The position numbers were made by a program, and so were the translations under genes. Below are positions 24,101 through 35,046 of a stretch of DNA of 64,000 nucleotides, one piece after another. Source of the stretch: Tetmemena sp. SeJ-2015 (lineage: Eukaryota; Ciliophora; Spirotrichea; Sporadotrichida; Oxytrichidae); the NCBI GenBank assembly GCA_027382625.1, contig JAJKFJ010021942.1, positions 62,001 through 126,000 on the forward strand. Reading direction: 5' to 3'. The notes under the pieces were generated by a model. It was given only the letters and a program-made list of their open reading frames with translations. It had not been told where the DNA came from and made no database searches. Position 1 is the first letter of the stretch, and every line of letters begins with the position of its first letter.

Positions 24101-25095
24101 GTGAGTGTTGAATGCAATAGCTTAAATAATTTAGAAATTGCTTTGGAAAAGTTAATGAAGAAGATTAGTAGAATATTACAAACTTCGATCTTATAGAATA
24201 AGAAAGGCTCTTAGTGGGAGCAAAAGAGTCTTGACTTTGCAAAGATAGTCTTACCTGAACTTGTGACCTTAAACTTTAAGAAAAATAGCATCAAACTTAA
24301 GAAGTTAAGTCAAAGCAAACCGGTTACTGAGCAAACTTTAAACAAGGATTATTCTCATTTAAAATTAGTAAATGACATAGGAACACAGTAGCAATAAGCT
24401 GAAGCCGATAGAATTGAAAAGATGTCTGATGTCAAAATTCCATTAAAAGATCTAAATACAAATTTTGGGAATTAATTCAATTCAGGTGATGATGATTTAA
24501 GTTTCTCAGTAGAATTGATGAAGGAAGTGAGCTCAAATAACGATGAGATTTTGAAATTTGTAACTGGAAAAAGTATCATAAAAAACAGACAGTTATCTGT
24601 GATTTCAGAGGTGCAAGAAGACTAGACCAATGAAAATAAGACCCCATCATAATTATCTATTATACAGTAATTTATATTATATCAGACTTAGATGCGAAGA
24701 ATTAGTCAAAGAATAGTGCAAGAAGAAACTTAAAAGAAGAGAGAAGCATATCAGTTACTACAAAAATGTAGCCAGTAGTTTTAGAATATGAGATAGAGTA
24801 CAAGGATGCTAAATACTTGTACCTGAAGTTTGAAATTTAAGAGACATCATCAAATGTGAAGTACGAGGTTTTTTACTCCTTATTTAGGCCTAGCTCAAAA
24901 GGAATAAAAGAATTAGTCCTAAAGAAGAATCTAAAATACACTCCTGACAGAAATTAGCTTAGAGACGGTTTCATTCTTAATTTGTCTGACATTAAGGAAC
25001 TTTGCCACTTTATACAACAAAGTTTGCCTTTATTGGCGAACTCAATTTATTTTATAAATTTAAGGAGTGAAAAAGCTGCTCAAATCTAACTTTGA
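18192..25095 (+). CDS. Very long Q-rich protein, several segments
   Basis: Not recognised. ATG 18192 opens a 376-codon Gln/Asn/Ser-rich stretch. Coding then resumes repeatedly to TGA at 25093-25095: a helical, TPR-like zone (about 19760-20550), a Glu/Gln-rich acidic zone (20650-21770), a helical zone (21810-22550), and a compact folded-looking zone on both sides of a 645-bp insertion (22830-24840). I found no convincing start and stop pair inside, so I infer one gene of about 1,900-2,000 residues, but it could be two. Gaps between segments behave like IESs or introns. The best one has 6-bp pointers (CATTAG) and one near 24758 has TTA pointers. Confidence 0.45.
23399..24043. other. Large candidate IES with foreign-looking cargo
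   Basis: CATTAG is present at 23393-23398 and 24038-24043. Removing 645 bp (a multiple of three) joins QPTNTSHQ to NGKDYNLKASYD in one frame. GT-AG splicing with the same borders is also possible, but the length is far above the other introns here, and the exact 6-bp repeat fits an IES. Outer margins are A+T-rich; the inner part is the G+C-rich island described separately. Confidence 0.65.
23441..23930. mobile_element. G+C-rich island inside the IES, possible small transposable element
   Basis: This block of about 490 bp is clearly richer in G+C than its surroundings. It is flanked by GAATT on both sides (23436-23440 and 23930-23934), a possible 5-bp target duplication. Near the ends, a GACGCACAC motif lies in opposite orientations (about 23499 and 23918), along with CCCGGCA/TGCCGGT. 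A perfect 9-bp hairpin (GGTGAGTGG, loop GAA) lies at 23747-23767. On the minus strand two overlapping 66-codon frames use no TAA/TAG until their stops. It could be a MITE/SINE-like element or captured DNA. No transposase is present. Confidence 0.4.
24758..24783. other. Candidate IES, pointer TTA
   Basis: TTA at 24755-24757 and 24781-24783. Removing 26 bp joins KREAYQL to EYEIEYKDAKYLYLKFE. The pointer is short, so support rests mainly on frame repair. Confidence 0.45.
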
Positions 25096-25331
25096 CTTGA
25101 CTCTCAGTTCAAGAATTGCTTTTGAATAGGAATAATAAAGTATTTTACTGTCGAATATAAGGCTCCCTGTCTGAATTTTTGAAGAGCTCTGACTTGCATA
25201 TTGAACTCGTTATATCATTTCTATTTCATAAGTAAGTTGATTTGATCTTGTGTTTTCTTAATGGAAATAAATTTGAAACTTAATAATTTAAACTTTCATT
25301 TTTCTAATTTCCAACCGCCACCGACAATCAA

Positions 25332-25832
25332 ATGGCTGCCAGAAAGGGACCCAAGTTCAACGCAAAGAAGTACGAGCGCCCAGGCCTCACTGAAGATGAG
25401 ATTGAGGAAATAAAGGAAGCCTTCGATTTATTCGACACTGATGGCAGTGGTTCCATAGATCCCAAGGAACTCAAGGCAGCTATGTAGTCACTCGGATTCG
25501 AAGCTAAGAACCAGACCATCTTCCAAATGATCAGCGACTTGGACAAGAACAAGAGTGGAACCATCGACTTCGAGGAGTTCTTGGATATGATGACTGCCCG
25601 CATGAGTGACAAAGATACTCGTGAGGATATCTCCAAGGTGTTCAGACTATTCGATGACGACAACACTGGTACCATCACTCTCAGGAATCTGAGAAGAGTG
25701 GCCCGTGAACTCGGAGAGACGATGACAGACGAAGAACTGCAAGAGATGATTGACAGAGCTGACTCGAACGGAGACGGAGCTGTGACTCTAGATGACTTCT
25801 TCAACATAATGACCAAGAAGACCTTCGCATGA
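25332..25832 (+). CDS. Centrin
   Basis: A 166-residue, single-exon EF-hand protein with four EF-hands in centrin order. Loop 1 is [12 protein letters not shown], loop 2 [12 protein letters not shown], loop 3 [12 protein letters not shown] and loop 4 [12 protein letters not shown]. The N-terminal tail ([19 protein letters not shown]) leads into [17 protein letters not shown], the centrin hallmark. One TAG encodes Gln (AAMQSLGFEAK). Centrins are Ca2+-binding proteins of basal bodies and contractile fibres. Loops 1, 2 and 4 keep the acidic 12th residue; loop 3 ends in Asn and may bind weakly. Confidence 0.95.
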
Positions 25833-26061
25833 GAATAGATAGTATATTAAACTTAAACTATGAACCAACTGCCCTTTTGTGCATTAATATGCTCCTTGCT
25901 AACTTATCTATAATATTTCAAAGCATTTCCCTTTAAGAAACTACCATCTGCCTCTTACTTCTGAAGTTTCTCGTATAATCTTATTTCTGGAAGAGTTATA
26001 GATCCTCCTGCTTTTAAATTTATAATTAATTAATCTAATATAATTCGCATCTACATCAGCA

Positions 26062-26820
26062 ATGAACGACATTTATTCCACTTTTGCTAACAATCTTAAG
26101 CAAAGTGATATATAGATAAAGGCAGAGCCCAAAACCTTGTTCAATCTATTCAGTTCAAGTTCTCAAAGTCAAGATTAATCCTCAGCTCATTCAACTAGGT
26201 CCTCCCTCACTCAAGACTTGGAGAGCACTCCTGGAGCCAACCACTATCTGTCCTCATCCTACGAAAATTTCAAAGGCCGATTCTTTCCTAATCAACAAAA
26301 TTAGCAGCCGGACTAATCAATTTCAATTTATCTTCTCTATCTTTAATATTTAAAAGACTAAAACCAACCGGCACCAGTCAGATTTGTGATCTCTAAAATG
26401 AACGACTAGAAGGATTACACTAAAGCCTTTGCCTGCTTCTTCTTGAGTGGTTTGTTCATGCTTCTAGCAATTTTCACTCTACCCACTATTATTCTGAGCC
26501 CTCAACGCTTCACTACTCTGTTCACTTTGTCTGTGATCCTCTTAGTAGTAGCTCTGGCTTTCATGAATGGTCCAGCCACCTATGCTGCCAAGTTAACTGA
26601 AAGGAAGAATGTTGCAGCATCATCAGTGCTGGCAGGAAGTATGATCCTCAGCCTTTACTTCAGCATTATTGTTGGCAGCTACCTATGGTCACTTCTCTTT
26701 ATAGTGATAGAGTTAAACGCTGTGCTCCTCTTTTTCTGCAACACCTTCCCAGCTGGTAAGACAGGCATCAGACTCTTCGGAGGTGCAGCCAAGAATATGC
26801 TCGGAGCATCTTTCAGATGA
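26062..26820 (+). CDS. SFT2-like vesicle transport protein
   Basis: A 252-residue protein with a roughly 115-residue polar Ser/Gln-rich cytosolic head, then four membrane helices with the SFT2 pattern: FACFFLSGLFMLLAIFTLP, FTTLFTLSVILLVVALAFMNGP, a third with SMILSLYFSIIVGSY, and a fourth ending FFCNTFPAGKTGIRLF. SFT2/SFT2D proteins act in endosome-to-Golgi transport in association with syntaxin machinery. The single frame runs ATG 26062 to TGA 26818-26820. The head is longer than in yeast or animal SFT2 proteins. Confidence 0.8.
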
Positions 26821-27022
26821 GAAAACGAGATGAGAACTCCTTTAAAAGAGGATAAATTATTTGCATTAACTGTGATGAAATATTAACTTTGATAGCTTAT
26901 CATCAAACTAACTTGATCTGAAGCATAAACATTTATACTCTCTAAATACTCATACTATATCTACATGCTCCTTAATTCTTTATCTTCTGCGAATCCTAAT
27001 GGATTAAGAATGTCTTTGTGCC

Positions 27023-27829
27023 TCAATACCTGCCATTGTTCTAACTTTAGCTCTCCATCTTTTTAATAAGGACTATCTTCTCAGCTAGCTTCTTAAACAT
27101 CTGCTGCACTCCTTCACCAGTCTTGGCACTGCACTCTGCCAATATCATGTTATGCTTCTTAGCCACCTCACTCGCACTTTAGTAGGAGATCTTTTTGAGA
27201 GCCGCATCTAAGTCTGACTTGTTGCCACACAGAGCTAGCACAAAGTTTTCGCACTCGTTGTTTGAGTTATTCATCATCTCATTTATCCAGAAGAACACTG
27301 AGTTAAACGACTTTTCGTCTGAGAGATAGAAAGAAAAATTATTGAATCAACATCATAGATCATAGCAGATGATAGCGGCAGCAGCGTCTTTGTAGTAAAG
27401 TGATACCATGGACCTGAACTTCTCTGAGCCTCCTGTGTCCCAGATGTGCATCTTTACTTGCTACTGCTCTTGCTAGGCGCCATTTGCAGCGTTATTTTAA
27501 TTTTGTCCGTTCTATCCTTACCCTCCAAGGGTAATCACTTGCTACAAATAAGCTCCTCCAATTGTCACATCATGCTAATCCTAGAATACTCCTCTGCAAA
27601 AACGTTAAGCGATACTAGACTTTCCGACCCCAGAGTCACCCAAGAGTACAACCTTAGCTTCAATCTACTGCATTTAGTTTTGCCCAGGTTTCTAACGCCC
27701 AAAAGGATCCGAGTTGAGATTACTGCTCCCCGTATTGGCATTTTTCATATTTAGGCCAGTCATTGTTTACTAGTTTCTAGCAGCTGGCTTTTTTGAACCT
27801 CCACAACATCCTCCTCCTGACGACTCCAT
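27023..27829 (-). CDS. Rab/Ras-like small GTPase with atypical termini
   Basis: The G-domain motifs are clear: VLLGDSGVGKSS (P-loop), the switch I Thr in DVTIGGAY, WDTGGSEKFRS (switch II, Gly where Gln is usual), GNKSDL for NKxD, and ECSAKTGEG for SAK. It differs from normal Rabs in three ways. The N-terminus is MESSGGGCCGG plus about 40 polar residues, a Gln/Asn-rich insert splits the strand before WDTGG, and the C-terminus lacks a prenylated Cys (ends NNGRY). The N-terminal Cys pair could be acylated instead. A 29-bp IES with pointer GA restores CYDVDEKSFNSV. It may act in membrane trafficking. Confidence 0.85.
27320..27348. other. Candidate IES in the GTPase gene, pointer GA (TC on + strand)
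   Basis: Removing 29 bp between TC at 27318-27319 and 27347-27348 restores YDVDEKSF, the conserved segment after the third strand of the G-domain. GT-AG removal of 33 bp would break the frame, which favours IES excision. Confidence 0.6.
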
Positions 27830-27981
27830 AGCAAATCAAGCAAAGAATTTATTTGATTATTTTCATAGAATAGAATTCATCTGGGAACTTTATCATAAAA
27901 TATGAATATAGAAAGTCAAATTTATTTGAATTCTATAAGAGTTAGTGTCTATAGTAGTTTTATAAGTTCTACAAATTCATG

Positions 27982-28848
27982 TCAATTCATACCAGGGAGA
28001 ATTCCAGAAGCTGCTCTACTCTAGAGGGGCCTCTAAGATTGTTATGATTGAGGTGGATAGAAGGCTACAGACCTTTAAGATTAGCTGGAACCTAAGGGCA
28101 TTGCTTGAGCATACTACATTTTAGGGGTGGAGGCAAGCATTCCTCCTGCACTTTGCAAAGGATTATACCTTTAATGGTGGGGAACATTTACAGTCTGCCT
28201 GTTCTCTCCAGTGAGGATATTGAATCCGCAGTTGTTCTTCTAGTCTAGATTCTTGCTTCTTATCAGAGCTCTCACCTTCGCATCTTAGTCCGTGGTTTTC
28301 AGCTTCTCTCCATGTGTATTGCTGTCATAGTCCAAATTAACGATGTTATATGCTGCACCTCCAAGGTTCTTTTTGCCTGCTTGATACTTGTCTATCTTCG
28401 TGGCAAGTCTTTTCTCCTAGTGCTCATCTTTAACTTCTCTGCGCTCCCAGAGATTCAAGTCTCTGTCCAGCCTTTCTTTCCTCAAGTGAGATAACTTGGT
28501 CAATTTCTTGTCAAATTAGTCTGCTCTTCCGTACTTATCTACGACTGCGAAGTCCTTGTCAAATCTTTGAGCCTCTATAAATATATTGCTTACTTTGAAG
28601 GAAGTGCTTTGAATTTGAAATTTACCTGTTACGTAATAGGTTGAGATAGGGTCTGGGTTATGAATCTAAGCAGAGTCAACGTATTTCTCAAAACCGCCCA
28701 CTCTCTCTTTGAGTCTCTTCTGCTCTATTCTTTCTCGGTCCTTCATCGATACCTTTAAATCATTTATTTAGCATCCTCTTAGATTTAGATAGCTTACTCT
28801 TTCTTCTCTGGATCTGGGTGCAATCGAGTTGAACTGAATTTTATCCAT
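27982..28848 (-). CDS. Basic hypothetical protein, 288 residues
   Basis: One uninterrupted frame from ATG 28848 to TGA 27982-27984. The N-terminal half is charged and helical (RERIEQKRLKERVGG, LTKLSHLRKERLDRD). A conserved-looking block follows, KKNLGGAAYNIVNLDYD and NCGFNILTGENRQTVNVPHH, then a Ser/Gln/Pro-rich tail. The block resembles motifs I associate with cilia-linked proteins, but I cannot name a family. The start lies 109 bp from the divergent cyclophilin start, so the two share a promoter region. Confidence 0.65.
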
Positions 28849-28957
28849 TTTATTCTTATTCTCTATTTTAAAAAGTAGCCTATTTCAAATTCATCTCCGA
28901 CTATTAAAGTTAATATTCTTGAATTAATAGAGATAGAATTATAAATTGAATATAGAA

Positions 28958-29669
28958 ATGCCAAAGAACGTAAGAGTATACATGGACTTCACCATAGGAG
29001 CCAAACCAGGTATTTAATTAAACTATGATGCTGTTTCTCATTATTTTTATAGCTGGAAGAGTAGTGTTTGAATTGTTCTAAGATATCACGCCAAAGACTG
29101 CTGAAAACTTCAGAGGACTCTGTACTGGTAAGTAGAATGCTCTGATCTTTATTCGGGCATTAATTTCTCCTTACTTCATTTATTGACTATTCATATTCAG
29201 GCGACTATGGAACTGGAAAGATTTCTAAGAAGAAGTTACACTACTTGGGGTGCAAGGTGCATCGAATCGTCGATGATTTCGTTATTCAAGCAGGAGATAT
29301 AACAACTGGCGAAGGCTCAGGTGGAGAAAGCATTTATGGAAAGTACTTTAACGACGAGAACTTTACACGCAGACACTCTCATGCTGGGCTTCTCTCAATG
29401 GCAAACCACGGCCGCAACACTAACAGTTCGCAGTTCTTTGTGACTCTTAAGCCTTGCCCTCACTTGGATGGAGTTCATGTGGTGTTTGGACAAGTGGTGG
29501 AGGGCATGGATGTGATCAGAGCTATAGCAAGAGTGCCAACTGACATGTACGAGAAACCTCGAATCCCAGTGCACGTCTTCGACTGCGGGTAAATTGGAGG
29601 CAACGCTCAAGAGAAACTCATTCGCTAGCAAGATGAAGATGAGTCAATTATAAATAAACATGATAAAGT
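28958..29669 (+). CDS. Cyclophilin-type peptidyl-prolyl isomerase
   Basis: PPIase domain: VYMDFTIGAKPAGRVVFELF, TPKTAENFRGLCTGDYG, then FVIQAGDITTGEGSGGESIYG and NTNSSQFFVT, with catalytic Arg and Phe positions in the usual order and HLDGVHVVFGQVVEGMDV near the end. Two GT-AG introns are visible, 43 bp after AKP and about 73 bp after GLCT. Cyclophilins catalyse cis-trans proline isomerisation. The frame continues past the domain (NAQEKLIRQQDEDESIINKHDK) and, if a 26-bp IES is removed, runs straight into SYF2. Without removal it would stop at TGA 29695-29697, overlapping the SYF2 reading frame. Confidence 0.9.
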
Positions 29670-29695
29670 ATATAAATGTGTGAGTCAAATGCAGT
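29670..29695. other. Candidate IES joining cyclophilin to SYF2, pointer AGT
   Basis: AGT at 29667-29669 and 29693-29695. Removing 26 bp joins NKHDK to VTEYLKNRDIKTMF in one frame and eliminates the TGA. Confidence 0.45.
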
Positions 29696-30554
29696 GACTG
29701 AGTACTTGAAGAACAGAGACATCAAGACAATGTTCAAGCAGCAGCAAAAGCAAAAGGCACTTGACAAATAAGAGGAGACCAAAAAGCCAAGTAACTCTGC
29801 TAAAGGGCAAGAAGATGAGTCTGACTCAGAAAAGGAGCAGAAGGACATCAAGCAGTAACTCCTCAAGCTGAAAGAGTAAAAGTAAACAGAGAAGGTTGAA
29901 GAATTAACTGTCGAGGGAAGACTAGCCCAGAAAAAGCTGGAGTTACAGTTGAAGATGAATGAGGCTAGGAAACTAAATAGCAAGGCAGTAGTGGAGGAGT
30001 AGGAGCGAATGCAAGAGGGCGGTCATCTGTACGAACGTAGGAGAAACAAGGAGGAGTTCTGGAAGGACAAGAACATGCTTTAGAAAGAGTTGAATAATTA
30101 GGGCTTTGAGAAGGAGAAGGCCTATGCGTTTGATACTGCCATTTAGGCTGAAAAGACCAAGAAGAAGAAGACTATAGACAAAAATTAAAGATATTTAACT
30201 TTTCAAGTATAAATATTTTATTAGTATAACAACATGACATTCGGGTGGGATGTATTCAACGAGGATACACTTTATAAAGCTTACTTCAAGAGAACCAAGA
30301 AACTCCATGCTCAAGCATCCAATGACACAGGCAAAGCAGTGGATGAGAAGGAAAGGGTGGGCCAGATGGTAGAGGATCTGGAAAAGCAGATCGAGAAGAG
30401 AGGAGAGTTCCAGAGATAGAGGCTGTTCGTGGAGGAGAAGGACATCGATTACATCAACGACAGGAACAAGGTGTTCAACGACAAACTCCAGCGCAACTTC
30501 GGCAAATTCGCAGCCGAGATAAAGCACAACATCGAGACTGGCCACGCCATCTGA
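29696..30554 (+). CDS. SYF2: Pre-mRNA splicing factor SYF2
   Basis: A Lys/Glu-rich N-terminal half contains MNEARKLNSKAVVEE, matching SYF2 family MRNEARKLNHQEVVEE. The C-terminal SYF2 domain reads FGWDVFNEDTLYKAYFKRT, VGQMVEDLEKQIEKRGEF, DIDYINDRNKVFNDKLQRN and ends KHNIETGHAI before TGA 30552-30554. An 18-bp GT-AG intron precedes the GWDVF block. SYF2 belongs to the NineTeen/Prp19-associated spliceosome complex. The start is uncertain: either ATG 29676 as a separate gene, or continuation from the upstream cyclophilin. Both proteins are spliceosome-associated families, so a fusion is functionally sensible. Confidence 0.93.
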
Positions 30555-30663
30555 TTACAATACTTTAATTAAAGTTTACACAGAATTAAGTTACCTTATA
30601 ATTTCTATTAATTTTCCAAATTAAGATAATTCTTGCTTGAAAAGGATCCTGAAAAATAAATTC

Positions 30664-33600
30664 TCAAGAAATTAATTATAAAATGTAACTTGACCTTCTT
30701 TAGTGAGTCAGTAGTGACTACTAACTGTGGTCTTGTGCAAGAGGTTGTTGAGGTTGATGTCGTTCTCCCCCTCGTATCCCTTGATCTTGGTTCTGCTTGG
30801 TGTTTATGCTGTATAGCTTGGCTGACTCCTTGTTCTGGAAAGCCCTGCCGTAGAAGTTCTTCTTGAACAAGAACATACTCTGCTTAGTGGGACTGAAGTA
30901 ACCCATGTACTTTAGATTTTGCAAAGCCACTAAGAACATAGCCCTCAGTTGCTCTTGGGTGTATCTAGGTTATACTTTTCCTCCTCCTATCTTTTGCCTC
31001 TAGTCACTGTTTAAGTTTATTGCACTACCATTCTCTAGTTAATCTTCTTAAACATTTCATAAGTCAAGTAAAAATTAACCTTATACACTTAATAAATGAA
31101 TAAATTTGTAAGTCAGTACCAAATTGAACTCTTTGCCGAAATACTTGTAGAGTTCGAGAATTATAGTCATGTTCTCTTGGTTGCTTCCAATGAAGTCATC
31201 TATGTTGGAGCCATCCTTAGATATCTTCTGATTGATGGTGCTCTGCAAACAGCACTTGCACTTTAGGATTCTCGAGGAATCGATTATTGACCTGGTCATG
31301 CTGCCTCCAATGTCTGGGTTGAGCACTCTGTTGCAGTCATTCCACCCTATCATAAACAAGTGCTCCTGAAGTGGATCCAGCTGTCCGATCTCACCGAAGT
31401 ACAGTTCATTGAAGTGCTTCAGCCACTCTTTTAAAACCCACTTGAAGCTCTCCTCATCTCTGGGCTTGAACTTAGCGAAGAGCTCTTTTCTCTCCTCTGC
31501 TTTAAGTTTAGCGATTTCTGGGTAGTTTGAGTATCTGTCCTCGTTCTGCAAGTTGATGTCCATGAACTAATTCATCTGCGATGAGGTAGCACAGTTTGCT
31601 TCTCCTTGTACCTGCACTACTTTCGAAGTTTTCTTAGACTGCTGTTGAAGAAGAGCTAGAAAAAAAATATAAATAGATTCTTGTTATAATTGCATATGAG
31701 CAGCCTTTCTGCCTTAATGCAATTTAGACAAGTTGCCTATGGAGTACATGTTATTTTGCTGGCCACTCTTGCTTGCTGAAGCCCTCAAGGCCACGAACTC
31801 TCCGCTCAGCAAACTAGTCAAGTAGTCTAGTAGTGAACTTCTCATCTTGGTGATTTTGTACTAAGGGAGTTGATTAAACTGCTCTTGGTAGATTTTCTTG
31901 TGCTGGTCTCCTGCTTCCTGAATTAGATAAATCAATTTATTCTAGCTCAAATATAATTAGCTTGTTCAACTCTTGGATGCGTTGCTCATGCAAAAACTCT
32001 CTTGAGATTACTTTAGGCAGTTTTTCCTTCACAAAGTCTGAGTAGTTATTGATCAGCTAGAACTGCTCATAGAGATAACTTAGTCTATCAGCAGGTCTCT
32101 TCATATCCTCAATTACTATATTATGAAAATTATAGGTCTCTTAGTGAGGAGATTAAGCAGAAATTGGTAGCGGAAGATATTTCTGTCTCTGCTTGAGAAG
32201 GTCTGCTGATCATTCACATTTTGCACAATCTTAAACTTTGCACATACATATTTCTATTCCAATAAGAGATTAATTTAATGTTCTCAAGAATCTCATAAGC
32301 TTTTAGCCATTTTCTCTTGGCGATGAAGTACTTCTCATATCTCAGGAAAATTTAATCCATGCCTTCTTTTCTGAGGTCGTCTGTCGAAATTTTTGGAGTG
32401 AGATTGATGTTGAATGACTAAAAGGCCATTCTTATGCTATCTTCCCTTTTCAAATTACTACTCAATCCATCCCTTACTTTAAACTAAAAATATTATAATT
32501 CATTAATGAATCAATCTAATAAAAAATTTAGGCATGAGTATCTATTCTATTGACTATAGAACACAGGCTTCTTTTAAGTCAATTCTAGTTTCGTGGAGGT
32601 AGTAAAATTCTTGATTAAAGAAGAAAGTGGAGATCAGATATTTGAGAATGCGTTTGAACTTTAGAATACTCATTCCATAGAGGTTTATGATCTCTACTAG
32701 GTTTTAAACTACCTCAGGATGAAAGACAAAGGGATTATTCTTGCTCAGGATCAGTGAATAGATTGATTCTAAGATCACATGCTTCATGCATGGGAAATAG
32801 CAAGTTCGCACAACTAGCTTTATGCAGTTCTGCACATTAACTCTTAGATGCAATTCATTCTAGTTATTATTTTGAATCCCTAGCAACAAGTTGAACCTCA
32901 TAAAGTAAGGACTGCCTCTGAATTTGTGCATCAGGTGGATCAAGTCATTCAAGACTTTAGTGGGGAACGTTTTAATGTTCTTAATTATGATGACAACAGG
33001 CTGCTGAAGGTCATTGTCCTTCGATTTTAGAATGCTTCTTATTCCATGGAAAGTGTCTTTCTTAATGCATTCATTTGAATTAACAAACTGCTAGAACAGA
33101 ATAAGTCTCTCTCTTTCTTCCTCATCTTCAAATTTAAGTAAGTCAGCAAAATTATGTTAGTATAATCTTCCAAACCGTATTTAGACTTTTCTTGCAAAGC
33201 TTACTTGATTTGGCGTCTGGTCCTGGTCCCCACAAATACTGGCTTGCTTTTAGAGGCAGCTCTGTTTGATAATCTTAGTTATTAGGAGTGCTTGGTTTTT
33301 GAAAACTCCCATTGAAAGCACTCATCTGAAAGGTCACTCATCCTCTGAGTAACAAAGTCCAAATTCTCATTATAAAATTTTTCCTTAAATATCGTCTCTA
33401 AAATTAGGAGTGGTGTTCATTTGCTCATTTGCAGGGGTAAAAATGTTGCTGTCTCTTGCACTTTGTAGATTGCTATCCCTGAATTCACTTTGCACCGAAT
33501 AGCTTAGATGAGGATCTCGGACGCTCGAGAGATAAGAGTCTGAAGCCCTTTGACCAGAGCCCTGGTTTGAGCTGTCAATTTGCATGGGCTAGTCTGTTGC

Positions 33601-34413
33601 ATCTTCGTCTTAGAGCTCATCAAAGTTTAAGTGGTCAGAATCCTCATCACTACAAGTTTACTGCTTAATTTAAAAGCCTTAAATTAATAACTTTCTAAAA
33701 TGATTAATGGTCAAAGTAAGAGCTCCTCTGAGTTCATCTTTATCATAGATGCCATAGCTGTACTGGTCAGTCTACAGTAAATTAATTTCGATTTCGAATG
33801 CCTTACTATAATTCCAAGTGCGCACTTGAGTCTGTACATGATGTGCTCTATAGTCTGCTTCATATTGTTGCACTTCTTTTCATCAAGCACAACATTTATG
33901 CAATTCAACTCACTGCCCTATAGTTCTTCACAGAGTGTTTGGAATTGATGATCGATGCTGGATGCACTCTCTGAAGATGTGATGACCAAGCACGTTGGCA
34001 AACTCTGTTCAAACTATGCTTATCTCAGCTTTAGCTTTTCATCCTTCGGATTCATCTATAAATTTACCTTACAATGAATGCTTAGATATCTATTTGAGGA
34101 AGTTCTTGATGGTTATGTTTAGATCTTAGTTGTTTTCTTTGATAGTGTTCGTGATAATGCTTTCGAATTGGCGTTGATAGGTCTCACTCAGTCGCTGCTT
34201 TTCTGAGAATAGCTTAGACTTGTTGGAGGATTGCATCCCGCCATTATCCAGCCCGCCAAGATTTTTAGAGCCCTCTCCTTTATTCTTAGCTAGGTTGTTG
34301 GTCTTTGATGCTTGGTTGAGGAAGATTCCTTTGTCTCCCTAGTTCCAAAGTTCTACGTAGGGGGTGTTGTAGTCTAAATTCAAGATGCCTGCTGAGGCCG
34401 ATCCATATTCCAT
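30664..34413 (-). CDS. ORC3: Origin recognition complex subunit 3
   Basis: Several ORC3 blocks occur in order on the minus strand. Near the N-terminus is PTCLVITSSESASSIDHQF. A central block reads QPVVIIIKNIKTFPTKVLND, where human ORC3 has PPVVVILKDMESFATKVLQD. A winged-helix region follows, and the C-terminal end FLVALQNLKYMGYFSPTKQS corresponds to human [20 protein letters not shown]. A Ser/Asn-rich insert lies around 33385-33585. ORC3 is an ORC subunit needed for origin licensing. Several intron or IES gaps interrupt it (for example a 12-bp GTAAATTTATAG-type gap near 34060). ATG 34413 and TGA 30664-30666 are the best ends. Confidence 0.82.
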
Positions 34414-34573
34414 GTTGATATAGTAGAGTTAGTTGAGGGATTGATTCGAACCTAAAATGGAGGAAATGTTATTTGATTTTATAATTTTCAATTTCTTGAA
34501 AATTAGATTACTCTCTAACTTTCAGATTAGAAATAGAGGGAATTGATACAGAACAGAATAGCTAAAATTTATA

Positions 34574-34903
34574 ATGAATATCGATTGGTAACGTACTCAG
34601 GGGAAGCTAGATAAAGATAGAGTGAACTATTTATAAAGTTTGTTAAGCTATTAAGGATATTTTAGTAAGAGGCTGTACTTATCTCCTAAATTTTCAGATA
34701 ATGAGTGAATGATAGTGGAATGGAAATCGGTTTAAATTTTAATGAAATTGGATTCTACATTTAGGCAAGGTGGTGGATATGATCATATTTTAGTAAAGAG
34801 TAAAGGCATGTATTCATTCCAACCCTCAAGATAGTACTAAGCCACTGATTTGGCTGCTCATATACAATTTGAATATAATGATGAGGAGACAAGAATAGAC
34901 TGA
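34574..34903 (+). CDS. Small hypothetical protein(s)
   Basis: Two ORFs lie in one frame: ATG 34574 to TGA 34706-34708 (44 residues), immediately followed by ATG 34709 to TGA 34901-34903 (64 residues). Both look coding (LSYQGYFSKRLYLSPKFSDNE; TFRQGGGYDHILVKSKG). They may be one gene split by an unseen IES or intron, or two tiny genes. No frame-preserving direct repeat was found across the TGA. Function unknown. Confidence 0.4.
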
Positions 34904-35046
34904 TTGATAGATAAATCACTGCTTTAAATGTTTTGTTTTATATCGTCAGAAGTAATCAAGCAAATTAAAAATATATTCAGACAATTTTAAAGCACATTTT
35001 AATTTAAATAAGAGTGGGCATTTGTTATAAGTTTAATTATTAAAAG

